In this document: positions 7,253 to 14,862 of the stretch, one piece after another | Position numbering within the stretch: the first letter of the stretch is position 1 | Layout: each line of letters opens with the position of its first letter | Source: Desulfurobacterium sp. | GTDB taxonomy: Bacteria; Aquificota; Aquificia; Desulfurobacteriales; Desulfurobacteriaceae | Direction: 5' to 3' | DNA: 16,849 bases | Assembly: GCA_026988135.1 (NCBI GenBank) | Contig: JALSLT010000050.1 | Span: 1-16,849 of the forward strand | Made by a program: the position numbers and the translations under genes | The notes under the pieces: generated by a model | Told to the model about the DNA's origin: nothing | The model's input: the letters and a program-made list of their open reading frames with translations, nothing else | The model's database searches: none

Positions 7253-7265
7253 AAATTGCTATAAT
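7237..7265 (+). promoter_or_regulatory. candidate promoter before tsaB
   Basis: A perfect -10 TATAAT (7260-7265) lies 17 bp after ACTACA (7237-7242), which keeps only the ACA half of the -35 consensus. Transcription would start near 7272, about 35 nt before tsaB. This is the largest gap (54 nt) in the plus-strand cluster. Confidence 0.45.
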
Positions 7266-7306
7266 AAACTTTAGAAACCAAATAACTTTTAAAGGTATAA
7301 AGCAGA

Positions 7307-7972
7307 ATGAAAGTTTTAGGCATAGATACATCACTACCTGTCGGAAGCGTTTCACTAATAAATGGAAATGAACTGGTAGCTTCAAAAAGTTGGAACTCTC
7401 CGAAACAGCACTCTGTAAGTGTATTTAAATCTTTACAACAGATTTTAGGTACCAATAAAAATAGGTTTTACGAAATAGACCTTGCAATATTTACGGCAGG
7501 ACCAGGCTCCTTTACAGGCATAAGAATAGGGTTATCCATAGCGAAAGCCTTTAAAGCTTCTAAAAAAATTAAAAAAATAGGTACCGTATCAACCCTCGAA
7601 GCGTTTTCATTCTGTTTCCTGAACTCCGGACTGCCCGTATTTGTTATAGTAGAGGGAAGAAAAAACCGTTACTACACCTACTGCAGAGATAAAAACAGAG
7701 ATATTTTTCCCCCAGAGGATATTCCGGAAGAAGATGTCATAGATAGAATAAAACAACTTCCCGGCCAAATTATTATAACCGGGAATTTCGACCTAAGCTC
7801 TTCTATAGGTAAATTTTTTAAAGAAAAAGAAAATATTTTTGTTAAACGGACTTTCTCATCAATAGCCATATGTGCTTCTTTATACGCTAAGACTTTCGGA
7901 TACAGAGAAGAAATTGAACCTATATACATAAGGCGACCAGATGCAAAACCTCAAAATAAAAAATTGGGATAA
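7307..7972 (+). CDS. tsaB: tRNA t6A37 biosynthesis protein TsaB
   Basis: TsaB is the scaffold subunit that works with TsaD and TsaE to transfer threonylcarbamoyl to adenosine 37 of ANN-decoding tRNAs in the cytoplasm. The 221-residue protein has the ASKHA-fold start VLGIDTS (3-9), the conserved HS pair after strand 3 (QHSVSVFKSL), and the hallmark AGPGSFTGIRIGLS (64-77), followed by a STLEAF segment. Length is typical for TsaB and too short for TsaD. A modest ribosome site (AAAGG) lies about 11 nt before the ATG. The 3' end overlaps rimI by 32 nt. The tsaB-rimI pairing is common in bacteria. Confidence 0.93.
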   Translation: MKVLGIDTSLPVGSVSLINGNELVASKSWNSPKQHSVSVFKSLQQILGTNKNRFYEIDLAIFTAGPGSFTGIRIGLSIAKAFKASKKIKKIGTVSTLEAFSFCFLNSGLPVFVIVEGRKNRYYTYCRDKNRDIFPPEDIPEEDVIDRIKQLPGQIIITGNFDLSSSIGKFFKEKENIFVKRTFSSIAICASLYAKTFGYREEIEPIYIRRPDAKPQNKKLG

Positions 7973-8456
7973 AGAAGAGATAAAAGAGATAAGCTCTCTA
8001 ATTTGTAGGAACTTCAGCAGCTACAAACAAAGCATGGATAAAGAGTACTCGAATCCCTTGATTAGTGGCAAAATTGCAGTACTAAACGACAAAATTGTCG
8101 GATTTATACTTTATCAAACCTTAACAGAAGAAGCGGAAATTCATCTTGTTGTAGTTGAGAATGAATTTAGAAAATTAGGCATCGGTAAAGCATTGATAGT
8201 TAATACTTTAGCAGAGATGAGAAAAAATGGTATCAAATATCTATTTCTAGAAGTTTCGGAAAGTAACAGTTTGGCAATAAAGTTATACGAAAAATTAGGG
8301 TTTAAACAAATAGGAATAAGGGAAAATTACTACGGTAAAGGTAATAACGGCATCGTAATGATGTTAAAAATAGAAACCAAGGAGGTTAAAGATGTACAGA
8401 GACGAAAACCTAAAAGAACTGGCAAGGAAAAAGTTCCACCACTTTGCAACTCTTGA
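7941..8456 (+). CDS. rimI: ribosomal-protein-alanine N-acetyltransferase-like (GNAT, RimI)
   Basis: This GNAT-fold acetyltransferase is of the RimI type, which acetylates the N-terminal alanine of ribosomal protein S18 using acetyl-CoA. Visible landmarks are the EIHLVVVENEFRKLGIGKALI segment with the acetyl-CoA P-loop RKLGIGK, LEVSESNSLAIKLYEKLGFKQIGIRENYY, and the closing strand IVMMLKIE. The start ATG lies inside tsaB (32-nt overlap). The frame continues about 25 residues past the GNAT core as a basic tail (KDVQRRKPKRTGKEKVPP...) that overlaps the next gene by 65 nt. That tail is probably not functional and may simply be run-on. Substrate identity rests on family and on the tsaB neighbour. 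Confidence 0.85.
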   Translation: MQNLKIKNWDKEEIKEISSLICRNFSSYKQSMDKEYSNPLISGKIAVLNDKIVGFILYQTLTEEAEIHLVVVENEFRKLGIGKALIVNTLAEMRKNGIKYLFLEVSESNSLAIKLYEKLGFKQIGIRENYYGKGNNGIVMMLKIETKEVKDVQRRKPKRTGKEKVPPLCNS

Positions 8457-8628
8457 AAAAAAACATCAGGAACTTGACGACATTATAGATAAAATGGAAA
8501 GAAAAACTTACCTGACACCAACAGAAGAAATCGAACTTGAAAAAATGAAAAAAGAGAGACTTAGGCTAAGAGATGAAATGGTTATTTTAATCAAGAAAGC
8601 CCAGGAGGCTGCAAAGAATGAGAAGTGA
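8392..8628 (+). CDS. YdcH-like small coiled-coil protein (DUF465 family)
   Basis: This 78-residue, highly charged, all-helical protein has the YdcH/DUF465 pattern: an F-x-x-L-x-x-x-H-x-x-L-D start (FATLEKKHQELDDII), a short turn with a TP, then a second helix rich in LKK-type repeats (EEIELEKMKKERLRLRDEM). The family forms a helical hairpin or coiled coil and has no established biochemical role. AAGGAGG lies 6 nt before the ATG, inside the rimI frame, supporting this start. Its end overlaps ilvD by 11 nt, so it is co-transcribed and probably translationally coupled to its neighbours. Confidence 0.82.
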   Translation: MYRDENLKELARKKFHHFATLEKKHQELDDIIDKMERKTYLTPTEEIELEKMKKERLRLRDEMVILIKKAQEAAKNEK

Positions 8629-10270
8629 CGTTTTTAGAGAGTTTGAGAAACTTCCTGCCAGAGCTCTTATGATGGCAACGGGTATAAAAAGAGAAGACAT
8701 AGATAAACCTCTTATCGGCATAATATCAAGTTACACTGACCTTGTCCCCGGACATGCCGACATGTTCCAGTTGGAAAGATTTATAGAAAGGGGAGTAGCA
8801 GCAGCAGGAGGAACACCTTTTATCGTAAGAGTACCAGCAATATGTGACGGTATTGCGATGGGACACGAAGGAATGCGATTTTCTCTTCCGTTAAGAGAAC
8901 TGATAGCCGATAGCGTTGAAGATGTTGTAAATGCACATCAACTTGACGGAATAGTTCTCCTAACAGCCTGTGACAAAATAACTCCGGGTATGCTTATGGG
9001 TGCCGCAAGAGTTAACATTTCCGCCATAGTAGTAACTGCAGGCCCAATGTTAGCAGGAAGAAAAGGAAGGGAAAGACTTGACCTAGTAACCCACACATTT
9101 GAAGCAATAGGAAAATATAAAACGGGAGAAATATCTCTTGAAGAGCTATTAGAATACGAACAAACCGCTTGCCCATCATCAGGTGCATGCCAAGGAATGT
9201 TCACGGCAAATACAATGGCATGTTTGTCAGAAGCTCTCGGAATATCTCTTCCATACTGTGGTACATCACCCGCACCACTGGCAGAGAAAAAAAGAATAGC
9301 TGAAAGTTCCGGAGAAAAAATAGTCGAGCTTGTCAGAAAAGACATAAAAGCCAGAGATATCTTAACCCCAACCGCATTTAAAAACGCTATTATGGTTGAC
9401 CTTGCTCTCGGAGGCTCAACCAACACTGTACTTCATCTGCCTGCAATTGCTTATGAGGCTGAAATTCCTTTTGATATTAAAGTTTTTGACGACCTAAGTA
9501 AAAATACGCCAAAAATCTGTAATATGAGACCGGGGGGAGAATACTTAATGGAAGACCTTCATTACGCTGGAGGTATCCCGGGTGTTCTAAAAAGGCTTGA
9601 GACAATGATAGAAGACAATCCTACCGTCTCGGGAACCCCTATAAAAACTATTGCTACCAGAGGAAGAATTCTGGACGAAGATGTCATAAGACCGGTGGAA
9701 AATCCCTACAAAAAAGAGGGCGGAATAGCGATACTTTACGGCAATATTGCACCTGAAGGTGCCGTTGTAAAACAAGGAGCTGTAAGTGAAAAAATGAAAG
9801 TTTTTAAAGGAACCGCAAAAGTTTACAACTGTGAAGAAGATGCAATGAAAGCCGTAATGGCAGGCGAAATAAAACCGGGAAATGTAATAGTCATAAAATA
9901 CGAAGGTCCGAAAGGCGGTCCCGGAATGAGAGAAATGTTAGCCGTTACCGCAGCCGTAATGGGAATGGGACTTGGTGAATCCGTTGCCCTTATCACAGAC
10001 GGAAGATTCTCAGGAGGAACACACGGTCCATGTATAGGCCACATCTCACCTGAAGCCGATGAAGGTGGAGTGATAGGAATCATAAAGGATGGAGATAAAA
10101 TTTATCTTAATATTCCCGAAAGAAAACTTGAACTTCTTGTTGATGAAGAGGAAATCAGAAAAAGACTCACAGACTTTACACCTTTAAAGAAAGAAGTTAA
10201 ATCAAAGTTGCTAAGAAAGTTTGCAAAATTAGCGTCATCAGCTTCAAAGGGTGCAATTCAAGAAGTATAA
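8618..10270 (+). CDS. ilvD: dihydroxy-acid dehydratase IlvD
   Basis: IlvD dehydrates 2,3-dihydroxy-isovalerate and -methylvalerate to the 2-keto acids of valine and isoleucine synthesis, using an Fe-S cluster and Mg2+. The 550-residue protein has ICDGIAMGHEGM (Cys76), TACDKITPGM (Cys118; Lys120 is the usual carboxylated Mg ligand), ACPSSGACQGMFTANTM (Cys185, Cys191), GGSTNTVLHLPA (265-276) and ITDGRFSGGTHGPCIGH with the proposed base Ser465. The early motif is PGHADM, without the cysteine of the PCN-type enzymes, so it resembles the B. subtilis-like class, which tends to have oxygen-sensitive clusters. AGGAGG lies 9 nt before the ATG, inside the YdcH-like gene (11-nt overlap). A strong hairpin follows immediately. 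No other branched-chain gene is in the window. Confidence 0.97.
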   Translation: MRSDVFREFEKLPARALMMATGIKREDIDKPLIGIISSYTDLVPGHADMFQLERFIERGVAAAGGTPFIVRVPAICDGIAMGHEGMRFSLPLRELIADSVEDVVNAHQLDGIVLLTACDKITPGMLMGAARVNISAIVVTAGPMLAGRKGRERLDLVTHTFEAIGKYKTGEISLEELLEYEQTACPSSGACQGMFTANTMACLSEALGISLPYCGTSPAPLAEKKRIAESSGEKIVELVRKDIKARDILTPTAFKNAIMVDLALGGSTNTVLHLPAIAYEAEIPFDIKVFDDLSKNTPKICNMRPGGEYLMEDLHYAGGIPGVLKRLETMIEDNPTVSGTPIKTIATRGRILDEDVIRPVENPYKKEGGIAILYGNIAPEGAVVKQGAVSEKMKVFKGTAKVYNCEEDAMKAVMAGEIKPGNVIVIKYEGPKGGPGMREMLAVTAAVMGMGLGESVALITDGRFSGGTHGPCIGHISPEADEGGVIGIIKDGDKIYLNIPERKLELLVDEEEIRKRLTDFTPLKKEVKSKLLRKFAKLASSASKGAIQEV

Positions 10271-10275
10271 ACTAT

Positions 10276-10295
10276 AAGGGGGCGTTGCCCCCTTT
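10276..10295. terminator. bidirectional hairpin terminator between ilvD and the lipase gene
   Basis: AAGGGGGC (10276-10283) and GCCCCCTT (10287-10294) form a perfect 8-bp, GC-rich stem with a 3-nt GTT loop between two convergent genes. The plus side is followed by TTTAAAAATT and the minus side by TATAGTTTATA. The U tract is poor on both sides but the stem is very stable, so it can serve both directions. Confidence 0.75.
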
Positions 10296-10300
10296 AAAAA

Positions 10301-12142
10301 TTAATTCTCAAAAAATTTTTCTATCTGTTCTCTCGCTGCTTTTTGAGCATTTATAAGAAAGGTTTCATTCCCAAGATACAGAGAAACTTCCGGATAATAG
10401 CTTGTATCGGTATTCAACAAAAATCCATGATTTACATAAGCTGTTTTATTCCCAAACATATACCAGCCTGTAGAAACAGCAACATTATCAAAATCAATAT
10501 ACTGGAAATCGGTAAATCCAGCAGCCTTAGCAAAAACTTTGTTTGAAATGAAAGGAACAATAGAATCACCGTAAGCTGATTGAATAATTGTTTTATCTGA
10601 AATAGAAGAATCTACAAAAGTCACCGGATCAGCAGGATCAAGCAATGTTTCAAAAATACCAAGAGAAACAAAGTATTCCAAACTATTCTTCTCAACCCCT
10701 AATCTATCTATCAGAGAGGTTACAAAAGAATTTTCTGCCGTATCAAGAAGAGCAGCAAAGTTAGCCCCTCCGGTATTAAAAACGGCTTTACCTATTCCAC
10801 TATCCAGAGAAACAAATGGAGCTCCAACTATACTGCCGAGTGACATACCCAAGAAATAGATATTTGTCGGAGTATCAGGATTTCCATCCCCATCTATATC
10901 TATTTTTCCGGATTTTAGAGCCTCGGAAAGAACCCTCAAATCAAATATGGACTGATAAAAATTTATCCTGTCAGTTCCAGGATTCTCCGTAAGAAAACAA
11001 CTTCCTGAAACTGTTTCATTACAACTCGTATAAAGCTTATCTTCTGTTAATACTCTACTTCCGTGCCAGGGAAGGTCAAAAGCCACAACAGGGAGAGAAA
11101 TATCCGGTGTAAGGAGTCCGGCAAGAGTTTTATTACCCCCAAGACCGTGCATAAAGATATAAACGGTATCTGTGTAATTTTCACCGTTAAAAATAGAATA
11201 ATTTATGTTTTCTATTCTGTTATCTAAAATTGAAAGTGTTGTGAAAGTACGATTGTCCAAATCAACCTGTCCGACAACAGACAAAGCTTGAGATTCTATA
11301 GTTTTATATTCAGCATCAAGAACTGAATAATCCAAACCGGATATATAATTTTTAAGATTCTCAGCAATTGTCTCGTTTGTTAAAGCAGCATTTATCACGG
11401 AAAAATCTGAAACAGATAAAGTTCTGTTTGCTGTTGTAAAAGTAAACATCTCAAGAACGGTATCCCTATTAAGTAAAGGATTTATTGCCGGTAAAACTTC
11501 GTCATAAAGATAGGCATAGCTTTTTCTGAGAGTTTCAAGCATTTGGTCAGATAAAGAATCTTTAGACTCAAGATAAGAATAGATTGTGGATTCTATAATC
11601 GGATTACCAATCTCATCCTTAATTCCATCAAGTAAAAGGAAGAGATATTGATGCCCAGCATCAATAGACTCAACAGGATAAAACTTTAAATAATTCTTAT
11701 CCTGTAAGTATGTAAGTTTTGAAGTTTCGTCAATTCCTGCACAACCGGTTCCAGCAGTAGCACAAAGTTTTAAGTCTGTTAAATCAAACAACTTATAATA
11801 TCCATCCAGGTTTTTTATTTTTAAATCATTGATAAGAGGAACAGCTATAAACATATTTGGACTGAATCCTTTTACCCTAAGAGAGTTAACCGCTCTATAC
11901 AAAAGATTGGTAGCATTATCATTTCCTTTATCCTCTGGCAAAGTCAAATTTCCACCAGAAGCAGCCCATAAAATATCATTTGGAAAAGGGATGATTTCAG
12001 ACTGAGGATCAAAAGCAAGACCATTTCTGTCTATATTTGTTTCGTTATCAATAGTCATAGAGCTTTCATCAAGTTTTCCAAGCTGAATACCACACGAAGA
12101 AAGCAAACCGGACACTATCAAAAAAGTTAAAAAATTTCTCAC
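10301..12142 (-). CDS. lipase-like alpha/beta hydrolase, putative lipoprotein
   Basis: The 613-residue exported hydrolase has a signal sequence with lipobox LSSC (Cys17), so it is probably anchored at the outer membrane or periplasmic face. Residues 43-60 (AFDPQSEIIPFPNDILWA) match the N-terminal signature of the bacterial virulence-factor lipase family. The C-terminal half has an alpha/beta hydrolase fold with the oxyanion segment IFMHGLGG (329-336), nucleophile Ser434 in GMSLG, likely acid Asp526 (YGDSIVP) and likely His572 (VNHGF). A DIDGDGNPD stretch (415-423) looks like a calcium loop. The start is GTG (12140-12142) with AGGAGG 7 nt upstream. The FadL-type gene ends 25 nt before it, so the two form an operon. 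Substrate (lipid, ester or polymer) is unknown. Confidence 0.82.
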   Translation of the reverse strand: MRNFLTFLIVSGLLSSCGIQLGKLDESSMTIDNETNIDRNGLAFDPQSEIIPFPNDILWAASGGNLTLPEDKGNDNATNLLYRAVNSLRVKGFSPNMFIAVPLINDLKIKNLDGYYKLFDLTDLKLCATAGTGCAGIDETSKLTYLQDKNYLKFYPVESIDAGHQYLFLLLDGIKDEIGNPIIESTIYSYLESKDSLSDQMLETLRKSYAYLYDEVLPAINPLLNRDTVLEMFTFTTANRTLSVSDFSVINAALTNETIAENLKNYISGLDYSVLDAEYKTIESQALSVVGQVDLDNRTFTTLSILDNRIENINYSIFNGENYTDTVYIFMHGLGGNKTLAGLLTPDISLPVVAFDLPWHGSRVLTEDKLYTSCNETVSGSCFLTENPGTDRINFYQSIFDLRVLSEALKSGKIDIDGDGNPDTPTNIYFLGMSLGSIVGAPFVSLDSGIGKAVFNTGGANFAALLDTAENSFVTSLIDRLGVEKNSLEYFVSLGIFETLLDPADPVTFVDSSISDKTIIQSAYGDSIVPFISNKVFAKAAGFTDFQYIDFDNVAVSTGWYMFGNKTAYVNHGFLLNTDTSYYPEVSLYLGNETFLINAQKAAREQIEKFFEN

Positions 12143-12167
12143 CTTTCACCTCCTGCAAAAATTCAAT

Positions 12168-13439
12168 TTAGAACGAGTAGGAAACAGTTGCCCCAACGCC
12201 CCACAGCTTTCCTTCCGCTGACAATGCTACCGAACCATCATTATAACTGCTATTTAGCTCTTCACTTTCCCCGCCTATTTCTCTTTTGCTCTCAGAAACA
12301 CTATATTGAACCACCGTGTCAAGCTTTAATCTTCCAAAATTGAAACCTGCACCTAAAGAGTATGTTTTCTTATCAGCATCCGGCCACGCCATATCAAACG
12401 TGTGATCTGAAATTGGAGAAGGATCGTAAAAATAACCACCTCTTAAAACAACCATTTTATTAAGCTTATAAGAGATACCAAACCTAACCTGTCTTGTATC
12501 CTCCCAGTCTCTTACAAACACCTCTTCCGTCTTTCCAAGTAAAGGCTCTTCAAACCTTACAACATATCCATCCACCACACTCCAATGTGTCCATACAACA
12601 TCAAGCTCAAGGGACAATCTTTCATCAGGCGTATATCTGATTCCACCCTGAATCTGCTCAGGATGATCAATTTTGGTTTCGGCATCAACACTAGTGAAAC
12701 CTTCAACTTCAACAGTACCTTTAAAATCGGTTACCGTCCTTGAACGGTAAGTTAAGCCAAAAGTAACTTTATCCTGCGGTTTATACATAAATCCAAAATT
12801 AAAAGAAACATTAAAATCATCTGAAAACTCAGACTTTATAATTCTGTTATGTAAAGATGGAATTGTAGGAGCATAAAGCCTTCTTTGAGTTCCGGCATCT
12901 GAACGCCCAAAAGAAACACCAAAACCCAAATAAAACCTTTCATTAACCTTTAAAGCCACAGCAGGAGTAACAACACCACGAATATAGTAAGACTCAAAAC
13001 AGTTATAAGCAGCAGGATTAACGGCAGGATCAGAATCCCACTTTATATGAAGACCGTAAGGAATATAAGTAGCAATACCAAAAGATACCTTTTCATTTAA
13101 TTTTACAGAATAACCCATAAAAGGCACTGGAAGAATAGGAGATTCATCTTTAAAACCAACATCATAAGGCACAACCTTTGCTCCATCTCCATCCTCAGCC
13201 TTGAAATTATCAACTTTAAGCTCAGGATTTAAAACTTCAAAACCGAAAGAGACAACCTGCCCTTCTACGTTTACAAGGCCGGCAGGGTTATAATAAACTG
13301 CATACGGATCATCCGCTGTTGCAGAAAAAGCTCCCCCAAGCGATGTAGCCGTAGAACCAATTCCAAAAGTATCCACATTACCTGCAAAAGCAGGCAGTGA
13401 AAAAAGAAAAACAGTAGCTATATAAACAAACTTTCTCAT
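12168..13439 (-). CDS. OmpP1/FadL-family outer-membrane transporter
   Basis: This 423-residue outer-membrane barrel takes up hydrophobic molecules, with FadL, TodX and related proteins as models. A signal peptide (MRKFVYIATVFLFSLPAFA) is followed by the N-terminal hatch signature: NVDTFGIGSTATSLGGAFSA then ADDPYAVYYNPAGL. The rest alternates strand-like segments (YDPSPISDHTFDMAWPDADKKTYSLGAGFNFG and others) and ends in the barrel C-terminal signal GVGATVSYSF with terminal Phe. An upstream TTG would add four residues, but GGAGGA lies 5 nt before the ATG at 13437-13439, which is therefore chosen. The gene is the first of a two-gene unit with the lipase-like lipoprotein, which suggests that hydrolysis products such as fatty acids are imported through it. 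That link is inferred. Confidence 0.92.
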   Translation of the reverse strand: MRKFVYIATVFLFSLPAFAGNVDTFGIGSTATSLGGAFSATADDPYAVYYNPAGLVNVEGQVVSFGFEVLNPELKVDNFKAEDGDGAKVVPYDVGFKDESPILPVPFMGYSVKLNEKVSFGIATYIPYGLHIKWDSDPAVNPAAYNCFESYYIRGVVTPAVALKVNERFYLGFGVSFGRSDAGTQRRLYAPTIPSLHNRIIKSEFSDDFNVSFNFGFMYKPQDKVTFGLTYRSRTVTDFKGTVEVEGFTSVDAETKIDHPEQIQGGIRYTPDERLSLELDVVWTHWSVVDGYVVRFEEPLLGKTEEVFVRDWEDTRQVRFGISYKLNKMVVLRGGYFYDPSPISDHTFDMAWPDADKKTYSLGAGFNFGRLKLDTVVQYSVSESKREIGGESEELNSSYNDGSVALSAEGKLWGVGATVSYSF

Positions 13440-13480
13440 AGCTTCCTCCAAAAAAATTTACATTATTTTAACAAAGTCTT

Positions 13481-13510
13481 TTGTTGCACTATAACTAATA
13501 GCTTTATAAA
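13481..13510 (+). promoter_or_regulatory. candidate promoter for the def-prfA-trmFO operon
   Basis: In the 100-bp divergent gap, TATAAA (13505-13510) lies 18 bp after TTGTTG (13481-13486). Transcription would start near 13517, 23 nt before the first gene. The -35 is weak, and no convincing minus-strand promoter for the FadL-type gene was found in the same gap. Confidence 0.35.
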
Positions 13511-13539
13511 TTTCGATTACAACATTTGAGAGGGAAAAG

Positions 13540-14301
13540 ATGAAAGTTATTGCCCACATACCGGGAAAAGAAATTTTAGATAGAAATATTGAACGAATAG
13601 AACGAGCCGTATCAAACGGATTTGGCGTTGAACTTCAAATTACAGCTGATGTTTTAGAAAATGTTCCACTTAAATTTTTTGCAAAAATCAAAGAAGTCAT
13701 AAATAACAATCCTGTAACTTTTCATGCTCCATTCATTGACCTTAATCCGGGAGCCATAGACAGCTACGTTAGAGAAGCTACCATAAAACGGTATAAAGAA
13801 ATGCGTCCCATAACCGAAATCTTAAACCCTGAAGTAATAGTTTTCCATTCAGGATTTCATCCAAGAAAAATTCTTCCTATATACAATAGCTGGTTTAGCA
13901 ATTGCGTTAACACCTTCAGATATATTTCCGATATATTTGGAAATACAAGACTGGCTATAGAGAATGTATTTGATGAAACTCCCGAACATCTGCTAAAACT
14001 TATATCGGCAATAGATAAAAAAAACATTGGAATATGCATAGATATAGGCCACTGGAAGATATTTTCCTCTTTACCATTATCAGAATGGATAAAAAATAGC
14101 TCGGATAAACTGTTTGAGTTTCACATTCATGATAACGATGGAAAAAACGACCTTCACATAGCTGCCGGAGATGGAGTCATAAATTTCTCCAGTTTAATAG
14201 AATTCATAAATAGAAGCGAGGAATCTGCTCTTTTTACACTTGAAGCTAAATCTGAAAAAGACCAGGTAAAATCGTATAATTTCATATTCGGCAATGTTTA
14301 A
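13540..14301 (+). CDS. TIM-barrel protein, sugar-phosphate isomerase / AP endonuclease-like family, substrate unknown
   Basis: The 253-residue protein belongs to the xylose isomerase-like TIM-barrel superfamily (AP endonuclease 2 family). Likely metal ligands follow the superfamily order: His62 (TFHAPF), His103 (VFHSGFH), Glu141 (AIENVF), Asp168 and His171 (CIDIGHW), His195/His197 with Asp200 (FHIHDNDG), His206, and Glu235 (TLEAK). No signal peptide is present. Members include hydroxypyruvate isomerase, sugar epimerases and endonuclease IV, so the reaction cannot be assigned. The stop lies 10 nt before def, whose ribosome site AAGGAG overlaps that stop, so it is the first gene of a translation-factor operon. 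GAGGG precedes the ATG. Confidence 0.85.
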   Translation: MKVIAHIPGKEILDRNIERIERAVSNGFGVELQITADVLENVPLKFFAKIKEVINNNPVTFHAPFIDLNPGAIDSYVREATIKRYKEMRPITEILNPEVIVFHSGFHPRKILPIYNSWFSNCVNTFRYISDIFGNTRLAIENVFDETPEHLLKLISAIDKKNIGICIDIGHWKIFSSLPLSEWIKNSSDKLFEFHIHDNDGKNDLHIAAGDGVINFSSLIEFINRSEESALFTLEAKSEKDQVKSYNFIFGNV

Positions 14302-14311
14302 GGAGTAGAAA

Positions 14312-14839
14312 ATGGAAATACTGCTTTACCCACATAAAATTCTTTCAAAAAAAGCAGATGAGGTAAAAAAATTCAACGAAGAGTTGAAAAATATAGTCAA
14401 TCAAATGTTTGAAACCATGTACAAACGCGGAGGACTCGGACTTGCAGGTAACCAGGTTGGAATATTAAAAAGAATCATCATCCTTGATATGAATTCGGGA
14501 AAAGATAAGCAGGGAAAAGAAAAAATCATCCTGGTAAATCCGGAAATTATCGAAATGAAAGGAGAACAATTTAATCAGGAAGGATGCCTGTCCCTACCCG
14601 GACTATACAAAAAGGTTAAAAGGGCAAAATATGTTAAAGTAAAAGCTCAAAACCTTAACGGTGAGGAATTTTTTATAGAAGGAGAAGATTTGTTGGCTCG
14701 AGCCTTCCAACATGAAATAGATCACCTTAACGGAATTGTATTTATAGACAAATTATCACCTGTACAGAGAGGATTAGCCCTCCAACGATACAAAAAACTT
14801 AAGAGAGATTTTCTAAGAAAAACAGTTGAAAAGAAATAA
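14312..14839 (+). CDS. def: peptide deformylase
   Basis: Def removes the N-formyl group from nascent proteins using a bound divalent metal, usually Fe2+. The 175-residue protein has all three family motifs: motif I GLGLAGNQVG (41-50, with Gly46 where most enzymes have Ala), motif II EGCLSLPG with metal ligand Cys92, and motif III QHEIDHLNG with ligands His134 and His138 and catalytic Glu135. Normal length, no signal peptide. AAGGAG precedes the ATG and overlaps the end of the upstream TIM-barrel gene. prfA follows after 23 nt. Grouping with a release factor fits a role at the ribosome. Confidence 0.96.
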   Translation: MEILLYPHKILSKKADEVKKFNEELKNIVNQMFETMYKRGGLGLAGNQVGILKRIIILDMNSGKDKQGKEKIILVNPEIIEMKGEQFNQEGCLSLPGLYKKVKRAKYVKVKAQNLNGEEFFIEGEDLLARAFQHEIDHLNGIVFIDKLSPVQRGLALQRYKKLKRDFLRKTVEKK

Positions 14840-14862
14840 TTTTTCAAAACTTGGAAGGAGAT

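Noticed and set aside
8938..9426. 162-codon minus-strand open frame opposite ilvD
   Set aside because: Composition is that of an antisense shadow, and the ilvD frame is intact with all motifs.
13440..13451. TTG start for the FadL-family gene giving four extra residues
   Set aside because: Those codons are the ribosome site GGAGGA; the ATG at 13437-13439 directly begins a signal peptide.
14851..14862. TTG start for prfA giving four extra residues
   Set aside because: The TTG start would include the GGAAGGAG ribosome site in the coding sequence, and the ATG at 14863 gives a family-like N-terminus.
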